Shown here one piece after another: positions 1 through 11,795 of a stretch of 64,000 nucleotides of DNA (positions are counted from its first letter, which is position 1; each line of letters opens with the position of its first letter). Both the position numbers and the translations under genes were made by a program. The stretch is from Lonicera japonica (Eukaryota > Streptophyta > Magnoliopsida > Dipsacales > Caprifoliaceae), in NCBI GenBank assembly GCA_021464415.1, contig CM038466.1, positions 48,855,356 through 48,919,355 on the forward strand. The letters are read 5' to 3'. The notes beneath the pieces were generated by a model. That model was not told where the DNA came from. It worked only from the letters and a program-made list of their open reading frames with translations, and did not search any database.

Positions 1-765
1 TGTAATCTGAATGAGATGACATACCACTGTAGAACATGGGACTTGACAGGGATTTCTTGCATTCATGGGATTAGTGCAATGACATATGCAGGAGTTGAGC
101 CTGAAGTATTTGTTCACAAGTGTTACCACAAGGAAAACTACTTGCAATACTATGCCAATTACATTCAGCCACTCCATGGTCCTCAACTTTGGACAATCAC
201 TAGTAAGCCACCAGTTTCACCTCCACTTTATGCCATCCAACCTGGGCAGAAGCAGCATAAGAGAAGATTAGAACTAGGTGAAAAGGCAAAAAATCCAAAA
301 GGGAAGTCACAAGTACAATTAGAGGCACAATCACAAGCATAACCAGGGGGACAATCACAAGCACAAACAGGGGGACAATCATATAAACTTGGCAAAAAGA
401 ATCAAGTCTTCCTCAAATATGGCAACTGTGGCAAAATGGGACATAATAAAAGGAGCTGCATATAAGCTGTAAGCATCAAGTGTACTTATTTGCATTTATT
501 TAGATTTTGTATATATATAGAGTGCTACTTAAAACTATGCCTTTATGTGTATTTGTAGGGAAAGTTAAATGATGGAAGTGGTACAATAGCAGTTAATGCA
601 TCACCAAACCTTGCAAGACAAGTAAGTATATATCTAATAAATGCCCACCTGCCTTTGTCACAGTATATTAATGTAATATTCATGCTTTTAGGTGAAAATG
701 AATGCTGTGCATGGAGTCAATTCAAGTGGTAACAATGAAAAATGACAAAAGTTACCAACTAAGAA
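1..765 (+). pseudogene. MULE transposase, C-terminal part (SWIM finger and zinc knuckle), degraded
   Basis: The open frame from base 1 to 342 carries a SWIM-type zinc finger (CRTWDLTGISCIHGISAM) like that of plant MURA transposases. The frame stops at TAA 340-342; reading on in the same frame reaches a zinc knuckle (GNCGKMGHNKRSC, about 421-465). The local repeat shows the stop arose from CAA to TAA. The first Cys of the SWIM finger and the first Cys of the knuckle are both Tyr (TAC/TAT), each one G-to-A change from Cys. Short downstream exons follow (about 559-621 and 691-765), the first with a GTAAGT donor at 622. The catalytic domain is outside the window. The product would be the element's own transposase; this copy cannot make a full one. 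Confidence 0.8.
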
Positions 766-1192
766 GGTAACTTCACTTCACAGTCTTATTTTAACTTTTA
801 AATATCTTTTTTAATTAATTTGCTTCATTGTAATGTGGGATTTAAACAGAGCACTGGTGCAGTATATATGGGTAACACAGGAGCAGATCATAGTCCAAAC
901 AATACACAATTCAACACCAATCCCAACCAAGTGACAACCAACCATAGCACAGTCATCCAATTCTAACTATCTCAATCAAACTGTGGCCAGTCATCACAAC
1001 CAACACCAACAACTATCATTTCAAGAGGCCAGAACTTACTTTTCAGCTCAAAATGTGCAAGCTCAGAAGGTCCAAGAAAAACATAAGGATTTACGCAGTT
1101 ATGGGATTTTTTTTTGTAATAATGTGTGTGACTTATAAGGTCCAACAAATGATTGTTGGTTTTTTGGAAACACTTTTGGTTTTTTTGTTTAT

Positions 1193-1635
1193 CATGGTTC
1201 TTTGTTGGGAAAGCATACGTATATGGTTTTTTTTGTAATGTTAAAGCACACACAAAGAATATGAAGTCAATTGTAAATGAAATGGCTTGTTTTTTTACTT
1301 TACAATGTAATGGTACACTTGGCTGTAATGAAATGGCTTCTTTTTTTTTTTCTTTCACTCATGCTTCTCTGTTGATCCGTTTTTATATTGTTCTTAATAT
1401 TCTACTTTTGTAATGTTTGTCATGGTTCTTTGTTGGGAAAGCAAACGTATATAGTTTTTTTTGTAATGTTAAAGCACACACAAAGAATATGAAGTCAATT
1501 GTAAATGAAATGGCTTGTTCTTTACTTTACAATGTAATGGTACTCTTGGCTGCAATGAAATGGCTTCTTTTTAGTCTTTCACTCATGCTTCTCTGTTGAT
1601 CTGTTTTTTTATTGTTATGAATATTCTACTTTGTA
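1193..1635. repeat. Tandem duplication, about 228-bp period, two copies
   Basis: A segment starting CATGGTTCTTTGTTGGGAAA at 1193 recurs at 1421, with most of the following 210 bases alike, including T-runs of different length. It lies in the non-coding space between the convergent transposase and GRF genes, so it probably duplicates their shared 3' region. Confidence 0.9.
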
Positions 1636-1852
1636 CTTGTTTATTACTTAACTATACATTTAATATACAAAGAATTTAGCACAATAGTAATTAAAAATTC
1701 TTCATTTCATTACATAAACCATCTTCAATACATTACTTCCCTTCTTTACTTCAGTACAAAAAAAAGAAAAGGAAAAAAAACATGTTCATTAATTCCCCCA
1801 AAAAACCCACATATTTTCATTTGATAACATACTAACTAAACTAACATATTAA

Positions 1853-2274
1853 CTAAACTAATTGAAGAAATTGACCATTCTTCTCATTTGAAACATACTT
1901 GGTACACAACAAAAGCACAATCAACACCCACGAAATTCCTAAGCAGATCCAAAGCCATTTCTCTCTTCTTTTGCTGTACAACAACTGCTCCTCATATGCA
2001 ATCACCCTCCTCAGCAGTCCAGGTATTATTTGACTCCCTTTAGGGCATATTAGTGGATCAATCCACATGAAAAATCCACATCCAAAACCAGTCTACAAAT
2101 TTAGGGGAATTAACATAAAAATACCATGATATTTCAAGAACAAATGTGTATATAATGCCAACCTTTACTTACCCCAGATCGAGAACAACCTCTGAATCTT
2201 CTACCCGGATTTAAATCGGTCCATGAAGTCCTAAGAACTGAAGGAATACCGTAATGGCAAGTTCGCATATCCAT
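1853..2274 (-). CDS. GRF-type zinc-finger, single-membrane-segment protein of MULE-1
   Basis: Two exons: 2274-2173 (34 codons, ATG at 2274) and 2092-1853 (79 codons plus stop), joined by an 80-bp GT-AG intron, giving about 113 aa. Exon 1 has the GRF finger core (RTSWTDLNPGRRFRGC, with CHYG before it). Exon 2 supplies the last Cys (GFGCGFFMWIDP), a short charged region, and a hydrophobic segment (WLWICLGISWVLIVLLL) near the C-terminus. The second Cys of the usual CxCG is Tyr here, so the finger may not bind zinc. GRF fingers are linked to nucleic-acid binding; a membrane-anchored version has no known role I can name. It converges on the transposase. The upstream ATG at 2319 is less likely because it adds no conserved sequence. 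Confidence 0.7.
2103..2119 (+). repeat. 17-bp inverse copy of the element's terminal sequence, inside the GRF intron
   Basis: AGGGGAATTAACATAAA at 2103-2119 is the exact reverse complement of 2578-2594. It lies within the 80-bp intron of the GRF gene. It could be a subterminal site used by the transposase, or the left end of a small nested element 2103-2594; flanking bases show no matching duplication. Confidence 0.7.
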
Positions 2275-2577
2275 AAAGAACGATTTGCTTGTATATCTAC
2301 TATGTTCAGTTGCAAACAATACAACAATAGCATGTATGTGTATATATATATCATCATCCTTTCTGCTTACTTATGTATTGGAGGGAAATGACCTGCCAAA
2401 ATTTTCCCTAGTCTATGTAGGATCTAGCTACGACAGCCACATAAGCCATTTGTTATGTTTCTGTAAGTGGAATGGACGGAGGGTCAACATTGTTCTACTA
2501 AAAGAACTTCGGAGCCTACATTGAAAAAATTGAAACATCCGGGCCATAATTGCAACTTACCCCAAACTTTGGGGTCA

Positions 2578-2594
2578 TTTATGTTAATTCCCCT
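2578..2594 (-). repeat. Probable right terminus of MULE-1
   Basis: TTTATGTTAATTCCCCT, preceded by a G/C-richer stretch including CCCCAAACTTTGGGG. Its reverse complement would be the outward start of the element. The matching left terminus is not in the window. Confidence 0.5.
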
Positions 2595-2752
2595 GATATA
2601 ATATATATATCCGGGTGCGATAAAGTGAAAATCTCGTTCGCCACATATATGAAGTAAATATTACATTAAGTATAAACTTTTAAAGCAAATGTAATATACT
2701 GCAGCACTCTTGTTATATATTCCTTACCTGGCTCCATGGGGTTACTACAAGA

Positions 2753-3065
2753 AAATCTTCTTTTGCCGATGACCTTTGAGCCAACAAAATATATCTTTGT
2801 CGGCATAAAATCTTTTACTCGTTGAGTTATTATATTAATTGGTTAAATATTGCGCTAAATCTAAAAAAATTGCGCTAAATATAGCCGATGACTTAGTGTT
2901 ATACGTAACGACTATCTTGTCGACACAAAAGTTCTTAGCTGACACACTTACTTTTGTTGGGCAAGGATTTGGGGGGATTTTTGTCCCTTTTTGAAAATTT
3001 ATAGGCCACGTGTTTCTACTTAAGCCAATAGTCGTTAAGGGTAGCAAATATTTTTTTGTTGGCTC
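2753..3065 (+). mobile_element. CACTA (En/Spm-type) left terminus with subterminal repeats
   Basis: TACTACAAGAAAATC at 2753 differs from the typical plant terminus CACTACAAGAAAA by its first base. Inside it, short motifs of the type CTTTGTCGGC, AGCCGATGAC and TTGTCGACAC repeat in both orientations, as expected for transposase-binding subterminal regions. The same motif type fills 28210-28647 at the other side. The three bases outside are GGT on the left and GAT on the right, an imperfect match. Confidence 0.6.
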
Positions 3066-3169
3066 AAAGATAAAAAATTGATATTAAATTTAATTGAAAA
3101 ATAATTTCCTTTATTAAGACTTCAGATTTCAAAACCTAATCAATATAATTAAAAATATTATCTCTCTAT

Positions 3170-3440
3170 ATGGACTCAGCATACATTATGATCCTCACAG
3201 CCTTCTGCCCTAAAGAAATCCTTGATCTCTGCTCTCCCATAATGGTGCAAACCCCCATCGAAATCTCCATAACCTTCTCCTCCGATGCAAACCCCTACTG
3301 TTTAACCTCCTCCAACACCCCTCCCATTGCGTCCATCCCCACCGCCATAAACTGCTCAAACCACGACATTCCCCGCTTAAACTCTTTAATCTTCATCTCC
3401 CTATCTCTTACTCGCGATTCTTTGGAGTTATTTGTTCATT
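3170..3440 (-). pseudogene. Unrecognised coding-like fragment inside the CACTA left arm
   Basis: On the minus strand a frame reads through about 90 residues with one internal stop (after EEVKQ), including MSWFEQFMAVGMDAMGGV and VCTIMGEQRSRI. Its base composition is less AT-rich than its surroundings. I do not recognise the family. It could be a host gene fragment captured by the element, or chance; the + strand frame over the same region (3170-3445) is Thr/Ser/Pro-rich and less protein-like. Confidence 0.25.
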
Positions 3441-3576
3441 GGTGAGATTTTTTGTTCTGATTTCTCTGCTCTATGTTAGGATTTCAGTTGTGTACCTTGT
3501 GCTTTAGATTTTAGGGTACAAATTAGTAAATGTTTTGTTCTCTCTTAGTTGGATTTCGTCCCATTTGAACCCAGGC

Positions 3577-3662
3577 TTTATGTTTGTGTTAATTTGGGAG
3601 AAATTGGAGCTTCATTTAGTTTTATGTTTGTGTTAATTTGGGAGAAATTGGAGCTTCATTTA
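3577..3662. repeat. Tandem duplication, 44-bp period
   Basis: TTTATGTTTGTGTTAATTTG and the bases after it are repeated at 3577 and 3621, almost exactly. Confidence 0.9.
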
Positions 3663-3743
3663 TGTTTATGTTTGACCAAAAGACCCACAATTTTTGACCA
3701 AAAAATTAGTTCATAAACTCCTGAAAATATGCAATTATTAATA

Positions 3744-3901
3744 GTCCCCCTTTCTTTTTTGAGACGTCTCAAATCAATATTCCAATTTCCTTTTTGGTTC
3801 ATGATCAATCTACCAAAAAAAAATATTGTTCGAATTAAAACTAGTATTTTATTAAAAAGTATTATAATCAAAGTGATATTATTTATTTGAGACGGAGGGA
3901 G
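3744..3901. mobile_element. Stowaway-type MITE (about 158 bp)
   Basis: The right end reads ATTTGAGACGGAGGGAG followed by TA, the hallmark of Stowaway (Tc1/mariner) MITEs. The left end, after TA at 3742-3743, is a diverged copy of the same inverted repeat (GTCCCCCTTTCTTTTTTGAG). No coding capacity. Confidence 0.7.
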
Positions 3902-3903
3902 TA

Positions 3904-4353
3904 CAAAAAGAATAGTATAAATTGTAAAGATGGTATCTTTACTGCACTATAAGTTTTATTTAGTAGATTTTGTTAGTGCTTATGATATTATCCAAAATTA
4001 GATTTCCTGTTTGAAATTCTAATTCTTATACGTATTCCATGGAGGGGATCTAGTGGGAAATATTAGCACTAGTAAAGTCACATGATTAATGGAAAAGACC
4101 TCAAGCTCTTATAAGCTCCCACGTAAGTGTGTGTTGGACCAATGGCATTCCCTTGTGGTAGTTTATTTAATGATGATTGCAAAATGAGATAAGTACACTG
4201 AAACAACATATGAAAAGATAAGGAGCACAAAAAATAAATAGCAATGCCCGGCCCTATTCACTTAACTATTTGATTTGCTTCTAGTTATTCATAATAACCA
4301 TGTCTATGTATATTAAGAAATGAATATGTTTCAATTGTGTCTTACTTGTTTGC
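3904..4353. other. Non-coding stretch, CACTA interior
   Basis: AT-rich, no ORF of interest and no repeat I could define. It ends at the LTR start at 4354. Confidence 0.5.
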
Positions 4354-5718
4354 TGTTGTGATAAATTTTAATACTCGCAAGCGTACGAATTAATTTATAA
4401 TGTAGGGTGTAAGCGAGGTCGATCCCACAAGGACTCAAACAGTACGTTTTATAATTATTTTGTTAATTTTTCATTGAACTCCTAATCTAGTTAAGAAAAG
4501 TTTATAGGAATAAAATAAATAAAATAAAGTAAAACAAGTAAACTAAAGTAATGGAACTAAATTAAATAATAAGAAACAAGATAATAAAATTTATGAATTA
4601 ATTGACTAGGGTTTCAGAATCATATATTCAATATCATCTTCCTATGTATTCAAGCACATAAACTCTACTCTTATTTCGCACTAATTTGGTCTCCCGACTC
4701 TATTAGTTGTGGAAAATAAAATCATTCATATATAATTAATTTATAAAATCCAATTGTAATTCTTCAACATCCAAACTTATGTATAAAGTTAAAACACTCA
4801 TTATATCTGTCAAAACACACCCTATATTGGCTCTTAACAAATCATAAGGTGAATCCAACAAAAAATAATGAGAATCCAACTTTATTTTTATCAATTAAAA
4901 TAGGCATCCAATAGGACGAATTGTATTTAACATTAAAGTATTAAATTAGTATAGTCAATTGGCATGAATACGTGTAAGGGAATCAATTAAATATACTCAT
5001 CATAACCCTAACACAAATTACGCTAGCATAGAATAAATAAAATAGGCAAGAAATAATAAAATTAAAGTAAACTTACTAGACATAAATTAAAGAATTAAAT
5101 CTCTAATCTTGAAATCTTGAATGAAACAAAAAGTAATAAAAGAAAAAAATAAGAGAAGAGGAGAAAAAGATGCCCTGCGGCATTGTTGTTATTGCTACCT
5201 CCTTTATAAAGTGAAGAATTTTTTCTTCATTAGGAATCTTTGGGCTAAATTGAACGGGTTATGGGCTTAGGCTTGGTTAACGGGTAATTGGGCTTTGCAT
5301 CTTTAAAGGCTGGGCTGCTCATTAACTAAATTTGGTTACTGGCAATTAGGTTTGAGCCCATTTATTTGAGTACAATTTACTAAATTTTTGCCATTTTTTT
5401 ACTGCTACATTTGCGTCACAATTTCGGACCCTGAGAAGGCTGAATTTGAAAAGCGTTGACTACAAAGTTGTAACCTTCAAAATTCTCTTCAAATTTGGCT
5501 CAAGAATCGCATTATTTGGAGTTCCGAATAAAAGTTATGCATCTAAAAGTATTAACCACTTTTAAGTGTTTTCACAATCTTTAATTTCTTTAATTTTCTC
5601 ATTCTTCTCCAATTCTTTTCTAACACCTGAAAAGCACTAAAAATAGAAAATTAGTAATAATATATGCTCTCTAAATTATAAATTAACATAATAAATTATA
5701 CCAATTTCTTGATGCATC
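4354..5718 (-). repeat. 3' LTR of the Athila-like element
   Basis: Starts TGTTGTG at 4354 and ends near TGATGCATCA at 5718, giving TG...CA ends. Just inside, 5719-5733 reads AATTCCCCCAACTT, the complement of a purine-rich tract (AAGTTGGGGGAATT), as expected for a polypurine tract next to the 3' LTR of a minus-strand element. The end at the CGAGGTCGATCCCACAAGG block (about 4415) is typical of this LTR type. Confidence 0.8.
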
Positions 5719-7546
5719 AAATTCCCCCAACTTACACTTTGCTAGTTCTCATGTAAAGCAAAAGTCTTAAAATAAATTATTTTCTTAAGTCCAAAATTTC
5801 CAACAAAATTCAGATGCTATGGTTGTTTTTTAAATTTTATTCCCCTTTTTTCACTAATGCAACTAACTCAACAATAGCCACATGCTAAAGCAATGTGACA
5901 CACATGCAACATCACAGTTCTTAAACTAGCAAGATTAATAAAATATTTCATTCTCACCAATCCTCATCGTGCGTGTGTGAATTGACAACAACATAACATC
6001 ATTGATATCAAAGTAAGCAAGCTTTGGAATCCCATCAAAACCATGCTTTGACTCAACTCCTCACATAGTATACACTCAATAAAAGAAACAATCGATAATA
6101 GGGTGTATTATTGCACTCATTACATGTGGGCTGTAAAGAGTAAATGTACACAAATTTAAAGGCCTCTCATATGTATATATGAAAAACGCTATAAATGAAA
6201 GAACAGTAGTCTCTCACCTCACCTCCAAACCATATTCCAAAGGACCATTAGGACTTTTTTAGGTTGTAATGTAAGGCTCAGGTAAGGTTATGAAATGAAA
6301 GGTATAGAAGAGTTCAAAAATCTAAGAAATAAATTGAGATACAAAATTGACACTTTTGGACTTAACTTTGAATTCACTTGAGCCTTTTCTATTTCTTTTC
6401 TTTTTCATATTTTTTTTCATCTTTTTATTTTAATTTTTTTTTTCAAAATTTTCTTCTAATTTTTTTACATCTCCTTTTTTTTTTTTTTTTTCCGTACATT
6501 ACTTTTTCTTTTGTATTTGAAGGAGATTTCATAATTTCTACTTCATTTTTTTTTCATATTTTTTTCTTTTTTAATTTCTATATTTTTTTTATCATTTTTT
6601 TTAGTTCTAAGCTCACTTTTCATTATTGCCCATACATATAATAAATAATCTTAACATATTCTTAGATAAAGGGTATGCTATAAATATGGTTTAAATTCTT
6701 AACTGGCGTAGGGTAAATATATCGGGTTATCAAAGAAAGGCTATTATATAAAAGGCTCAAAGGTGTGACTAGTGGTACAAATGTAAATTCAGGATAAGGC
6801 TAACATGTAGGCTACCAAAGACGGCTTAAATCACTTCTTATGGTAAATAGCTCTTCAGTTCAAGCAATGTCAAGAATCCTAATCAAAATTGCAGTTCATA
6901 GACGTACCCTTCTAGTGTTCAATCAATGACAAGAATAATGAGACTACACAACGAATTATGCATTTTAAAAATTTAGAGTTGATGTAAAAACCCTCAAAAA
7001 GGAAGATTGGTTCAAATACTCACGAGTTATTTAGTCTCCACATTTATGTTCTTCGGGAATCTTTAGTTATGCTCACTCATCTATCTAGTCATATAATAGT
7101 TTTCACACGTGCTCAATTATAATGATAATCGAAAAATCATGAAATTTCTACTAATAATGATAGTAGGAGAACTAAGCTTGCACATGTAAAGCATTAAGAC
7201 GAATGCGTCATCGTTAGCACACTCGATAAAAAGGAAATCTAAATTAAAATCAAAGAACCATTGCAATTTTTTTATTTTTTCTTTAAATATATGCAGGACT
7301 AGCAAAGTTAACAATTTTATTCACTCCCCCCAACTTGAATGTTGCTTTGTCTTCAAAGGAACACATTAACTTAAAATACAAAAGAACAAGGAGAAATGTA
7401 AGATATCACATGGATACACGATTTATCAAAGAAAGTAAAACCTGCACACTAGATAAAACTTTAAGCAAGAAATATTTATTAATCGTACCAATAATATAAA
7501 TGGCATCCAAAAATATGTAAGAATAAATTCATAGCCAATATCATCA
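5719..7546 (-). other. Non-coding interior between protease and 3' LTR
   Basis: No reverse transcriptase or integrase motif in any frame. Contains T-rich low-complexity DNA at about 6385-6605. The Phe-rich frame there is a by-product of poly-T. Confidence 0.7.
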
Positions 7547-10419
7547 TTAAATATTTAATATCCCAAATTTATCATAAATTAATAATCTAAATAGTTGGGG
7601 ATCATCCAAATCAAACATATATATCACTGTAAGCTTAAAAATAAAATCAAAATAAGTATAGGAATTGAGCTCGAGATAATAAAACTTCATTATATAATCT
7701 TGACCTATTAGAAAAGAAAAATAGTCAATTGGTGGTGGCCATGGGTCTTGAGATATACGAAAAAAATTATGATCATTATCAAAATAATTATAAGCATCAT
7801 AAATATTATCATTCACATTAGGCTCAAAATAAGGAGAATTAAAATTCAACACTTCAAAATTATGCTTAAAATTCTTTAATGGTGTAAGAAATAAATTAAT
7901 AAGCTCAATCTCATCTTGAATTTCATTATTATGCAAAAATTTTGGTTTCATTGTCATACTATTTTCAAATTGAGAAAGATCACTAGAACTTTTATTTAAG
8001 AATTTATCAATATTTTTCTCTAATTCATTAGAATTAATATCATGAAGAGAATCAAGAAAAACACTAGTTTCACAAGATATAGCATCATCAATTTGATCAC
8101 ACACTTTTAAGAAATCTTCTAATGATATGTTACTAAAGTTCACATCTTCTTTTAAAGAAAAAGAATCAACATTATTTTCCAAAATTTTTTCTTCCACTAG
8201 ACTATCAATTAAATTAATTTGATGAGTACAATCATCTTCATAGTTTAGGGATGTTTTAGTTACATCAAAAATATTAAGTTCAGCAGTGAGATTGCCAAAA
8301 GATAACTTCATGATACCATTCCGATAATTTATAAGGGCATTAGATGTAGATAAAAATGGTCTGCCAAAAATTACTGGTATTTGCCTTTTCATATCAGGAG
8401 TAGGTTAAGTATCAATAATAACAAAATCAACTGGATAGTAAAATGTGTCAACCTTAATCAAAACATCTTCTATGACTCTTCTAGGAATTTTTATAGATCT
8501 ATTAGCTAATTGAAGTGTTATAGATGTAGAATTTAATTTTCCAAGTTCTAATTTCTCATAAATAGAATATGGTAAAACATTCACACTAGTCCCTAAATCT
8601 ATTAAAGCACGCTCTATATGATGGTCCCCTATTTTACAAGATATAGTAGGACAACCTGTATCTTTATATATAACGGGAATTTTGCATTGAATTATGGAGC
8701 TTGCTTGCTCAGCTAAGAATGCCTTTTTAGGAATATTAGTTTTCCTTTTTTGAGTTACTAAATCTTTAAGAAATTTAGAATAGGAAGGGATTTGCTTAAT
8801 TGTATCTAGGAATGGTATATTAATATGAATTTGCTTAAATACTTTTTGAATTTCTCCAAACTAAGCTTCTTTCCTATTGTCATTTAGTCTTTGTAGAAAC
8901 GAGCCTTTAGGCACAAATTTTCTAACTTCAACTTCTTTTGATTCATTAGGATTAATGGCAGGATTATAATCTTTCACATGAGTGTTTGACTCTTCGAGAA
9001 TACTTTCCTCCTCTTTTTCCTCTATTTCTTCATTTACTAGGATTCTAACTTGATTACCAATCTGGCGCCCTGATCTAAGAGTAGTGATTGCATTAACTTG
9101 CCCTTGATTATGTTCAAAAGGTGGATTTTGAATTTGATTAACATTATTATTAATGGCAAGAATTAGGGACATGTTGATTATGAACTTTTCCTTTTTCTCG
9201 CTCTACTAACTAGTTAGCTAACTGACCCATCTGATTATCTAAACGTGTTATTGCTTGGGTATTTATTAAAGTAGTATTTCTTACCTCATTCATAAATGAT
9301 TTCAAATTATCTTCTAGGGATGAAAATTGTTGTTGTGTAACAAAAGATGTAACATTATTCATGTTCACAAGAGCTCTAAAACCTGGTGGATTTTGATGAG
9401 GGTTATTATTCTGATTTCCCATATTATTAATCGATTGATTTTGGGACCATGAAAATTTTGGATGATTTCTCCACCCGAGATTACAAGTGTCTGAATAAAG
9501 GTTGTGATTTAGCCTAAATTCATTCATAGCATTTAATTGTTCTGGACTGTCTATGGTGTACCCTAACATAGATGGATAAGATGCAGTTACATGCATATGG
9601 CTAGCACAAATAGAGCACACTTCATTTTGCACAAGGTTGATCGGATTATTAAACAGTCTCATCGTTAAAGCTTCTACTTTTTTATTTAGATTATCTAATT
9701 GTTTTTTAGTTTCTACATCTTCATGAATTTCATAAATTCCCCCTTTTTATGCTGAGATTGTGTTTCCCTCTTAGAAAAGTCACATTGTTGAGAACTTTTA
9801 GACAAATTCTCTAAGAATTAATAAGTTTCATCTTTATTTAGACTTAGAAAACTACACCTATTCATAGATTCTATCATATTTTGACTAATTTGTGAGAGAC
9901 CTTTATAAAAATATTGAATTAATCTCCTAGTTTCAAAACCATGATGTGGACATTTAAGTAGTATATCTTTAAATCTTTCCCATGCTTTAAAGAATTTTTC
10001 CTCATCTTCTCAGCAAAAATCAGTTATTTTTCTCCTAAGTTCATTAGTTTTAGCCATAGGAAAAAAATTTGCCAAAAATTTAGTGACTAACTCCTCCCAT
10101 GTTGTGATAGATCTTGAGGGTAAAGAATTTAACCAAGCTTTAGCTTTATTTTTAGAGAAAATGGGAATAAACGTAAATTAACAGATTCATCAGGAAAATT
10201 TTGAAATCTAAAAATAGCGCATATTTTTTAAAAATCTTTTATGTGAAGAAAATGATCTTTCATCTTTAAGCCATTAAAAGTAGGGAGTAATTGGATTATT
10301 TGCGGTTTTAGTTCAAAATAAGCGGTAATAGTGATTGGTAAAACAATGCACAAGGGAGGATTAGTAACTATGGTTGCAAAGAGTTCTTTTGAAGTTTTAT
10401 TATCTTCACGTTCTGCCAT
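7547..10419 (-). pseudogene. gag-protease polyprotein, broken by stops
   Basis: ATG at 10419 begins a gag with the order usual for this gypsy group: an N-terminal PTFNGLKMKDHFLHIKDF-like block, a central capsid region (about 10230-9700), a Cys-containing segment (CSICASHMHVTASYPS, about 9600) and the ITTLRSGRQ motif (about 9070). The protease follows, with ALIDLGTSVNVLPYS (DLG is normal in this group) at about 8605 and IPVIFGRPFLSTSNALINY at about 8380. In-frame stops include a TGA near 10011 and a TAA near 8405 just before the protease tail. After the protease about 230 more residues run to 7547 without reverse-transcriptase motifs; that tail is Asn/Asp-rich and unfamiliar. Confidence 0.8.
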
Positions 10420-10845
10420 TTTTAATTCTTCTTCAAATAAAGGATTAATTTCTAAATTTTATATCCTATTAAGTTTCACTCTTCCTCGTTTCCAACAAAT
10501 GCTCATAAACTAAACAATTTTTTTAATTTTTTTTATAATAATAATAATAATAATATTAGTAGTAGTAGTAGTAGTATAAAAATCTTACTTGGGGTAAAAA
10601 TATTTTTTAGGATTAAATACCACTTTATGATCTTGGACAAAAGATATAATTAAATATTTGAATATATTAGAGACTTGAATAAAAAAAAGTTGATACTGTC
10701 AAGTGTTGAACCTAAGACTTATTTTAAGCAAAACCCAACTCTTACTAATTAGGACATAAAGCTATATGTGTAATAAACTGCACCACTATTTATATATTAT
10801 TTTGCCTAGATCCTTTAATTACCCCAAAAATAAATAAATAAACTT
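10420..10845 (-). other. 5' untranslated leader of the Athila-like element
   Basis: Between gag ATG and the 5' LTR. Holds an ATT/AGT trinucleotide run (about 10530-10576). No clear tRNA primer-binding site next to the LTR at 10845. Confidence 0.5.
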
Positions 10846-11795
10846 TGTTGTGTTAAATTTTAATACTCGCAAGCGTACGAATCAATTTATAGTGTAGCGT
10901 GTAAGTGATGTCGATCCCACAAGGACTCAAACGGTACGTTTTATAATTATCTTGTTAACTTTTCACTGAATTCCTAATCTAGTTAAGAAAAGTTTATAGG
11001 AATAAAACAAATAAAATAAAATAAAATAAAATAAAGTAAAGCAAGTAAACTAAAGTAATGGGACTAAATTAAATAATAAGAAACAAGATAATAAAATTTA
11101 TGAATTAATTGACTAGGGTTTTGGAATCATATATTTAATATCATCTTCTTAAGTATTCATGCGCATAAACTCTACTCTTATCTCGCACTAATTTGGTCTC
11201 TTGACTCTATTAGATGCGGAAAATAAAATCATTCAAGTGTAATTAATTTATAAAATCCAATTGTAATTCTTCAACATCCGAACTTATGTATAAAGTCAGA
11301 ACACTCACTATATCTATCAAAATACACCCTATATCGGCTCTTAACAAATCATAGGGTGAATCCAAAAAAAAAATAATGAGAATCCAACTTTATTTTTTAT
11401 CAATTAAAATAGGCATTCAATAGGAAGAATGTAATTAACATTAAAGCATTAAATTTATAGAGTCAATTGGTACGAATACGTGTAACGGAATTAATTAAAT
11501 ATATTCATCCTAATCCTAGTACAAATTTATGCTAGCATAGAATAAATAAAATAGACAAGAAATAATAAAATTAAAGTAAACTTACTTAACATAAACTAAA
11601 GAATTAAATCTCCAATCTTGAAATCTTGAATGAAACAAAAAGTAATAAAAGAAAAAAATAAGAGAAGAGGGGAAAAAGATGCCCTGAGGCATTGTTGTTG
11701 TTGCTGCCTCCTGTATAAAGTGAAGGATTTTTTCTTCATTAAGAATCTTTGGGCTAAATTGAATGGGTTATGGGCTTAGGCTTGGTTAACGGGTA
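10846..11795 (-). repeat. 5' LTR of the Athila-like element, truncated
   Basis: Matches 4354-5285 closely from TGTTGTG to the CTTGGTTAACGGGTA block at 11781-11795, then the sequences part. Many small differences separate the two LTRs, so insertion was not recent. Confidence 0.85.

Larger units (their letters stand above)
1..2594 (+). mobile_element. MULE-1: Mutator-like element, right part (left end outside window)
   Basis: The stretch contains the 3' end of a MURA-type transposase on + and a GRF zinc-finger gene on - that converge, the same layout as the complete MULE at 32770-37739. The right end is placed at 2594 because 2578-2594 reads as a terminal repeat and sits about 300 bp beyond the start codon of the GRF gene, a distance similar to that in MULE-2. 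The left terminus and one target-site copy lie before base 1, so the boundary cannot be proved by a duplication. Confidence 0.65.
4354..11795 (-). mobile_element. Ty3/gypsy (Athila-like) LTR element, gag-protease only, 5' LTR truncated
   Basis: Two near-identical direct repeats (4354-5718 and 10846-11795) flank an interior with gag and protease on the minus strand. The element therefore runs right to left. The right (5') LTR lacks about the last 415 bp of the LTR seen on the left. No reverse transcriptase, RNase H or integrase can be read, although the interior from protease to 3' LTR appears continuous, so this looks like a non-autonomous or internally deleted family member rather than a simple fragment. 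Confidence 0.85.

Noticed and set aside
2103..2594. A stand-alone 492-bp MITE with 17-bp ends
   Set aside because: It would contain exon 1 of the GRF gene and start inside its intron, and no target duplication is visible; kept as an open question instead.
6378..6641. Phe-rich 87-residue frame
   Set aside because: Low-complexity T-rich DNA inside an LTR element.
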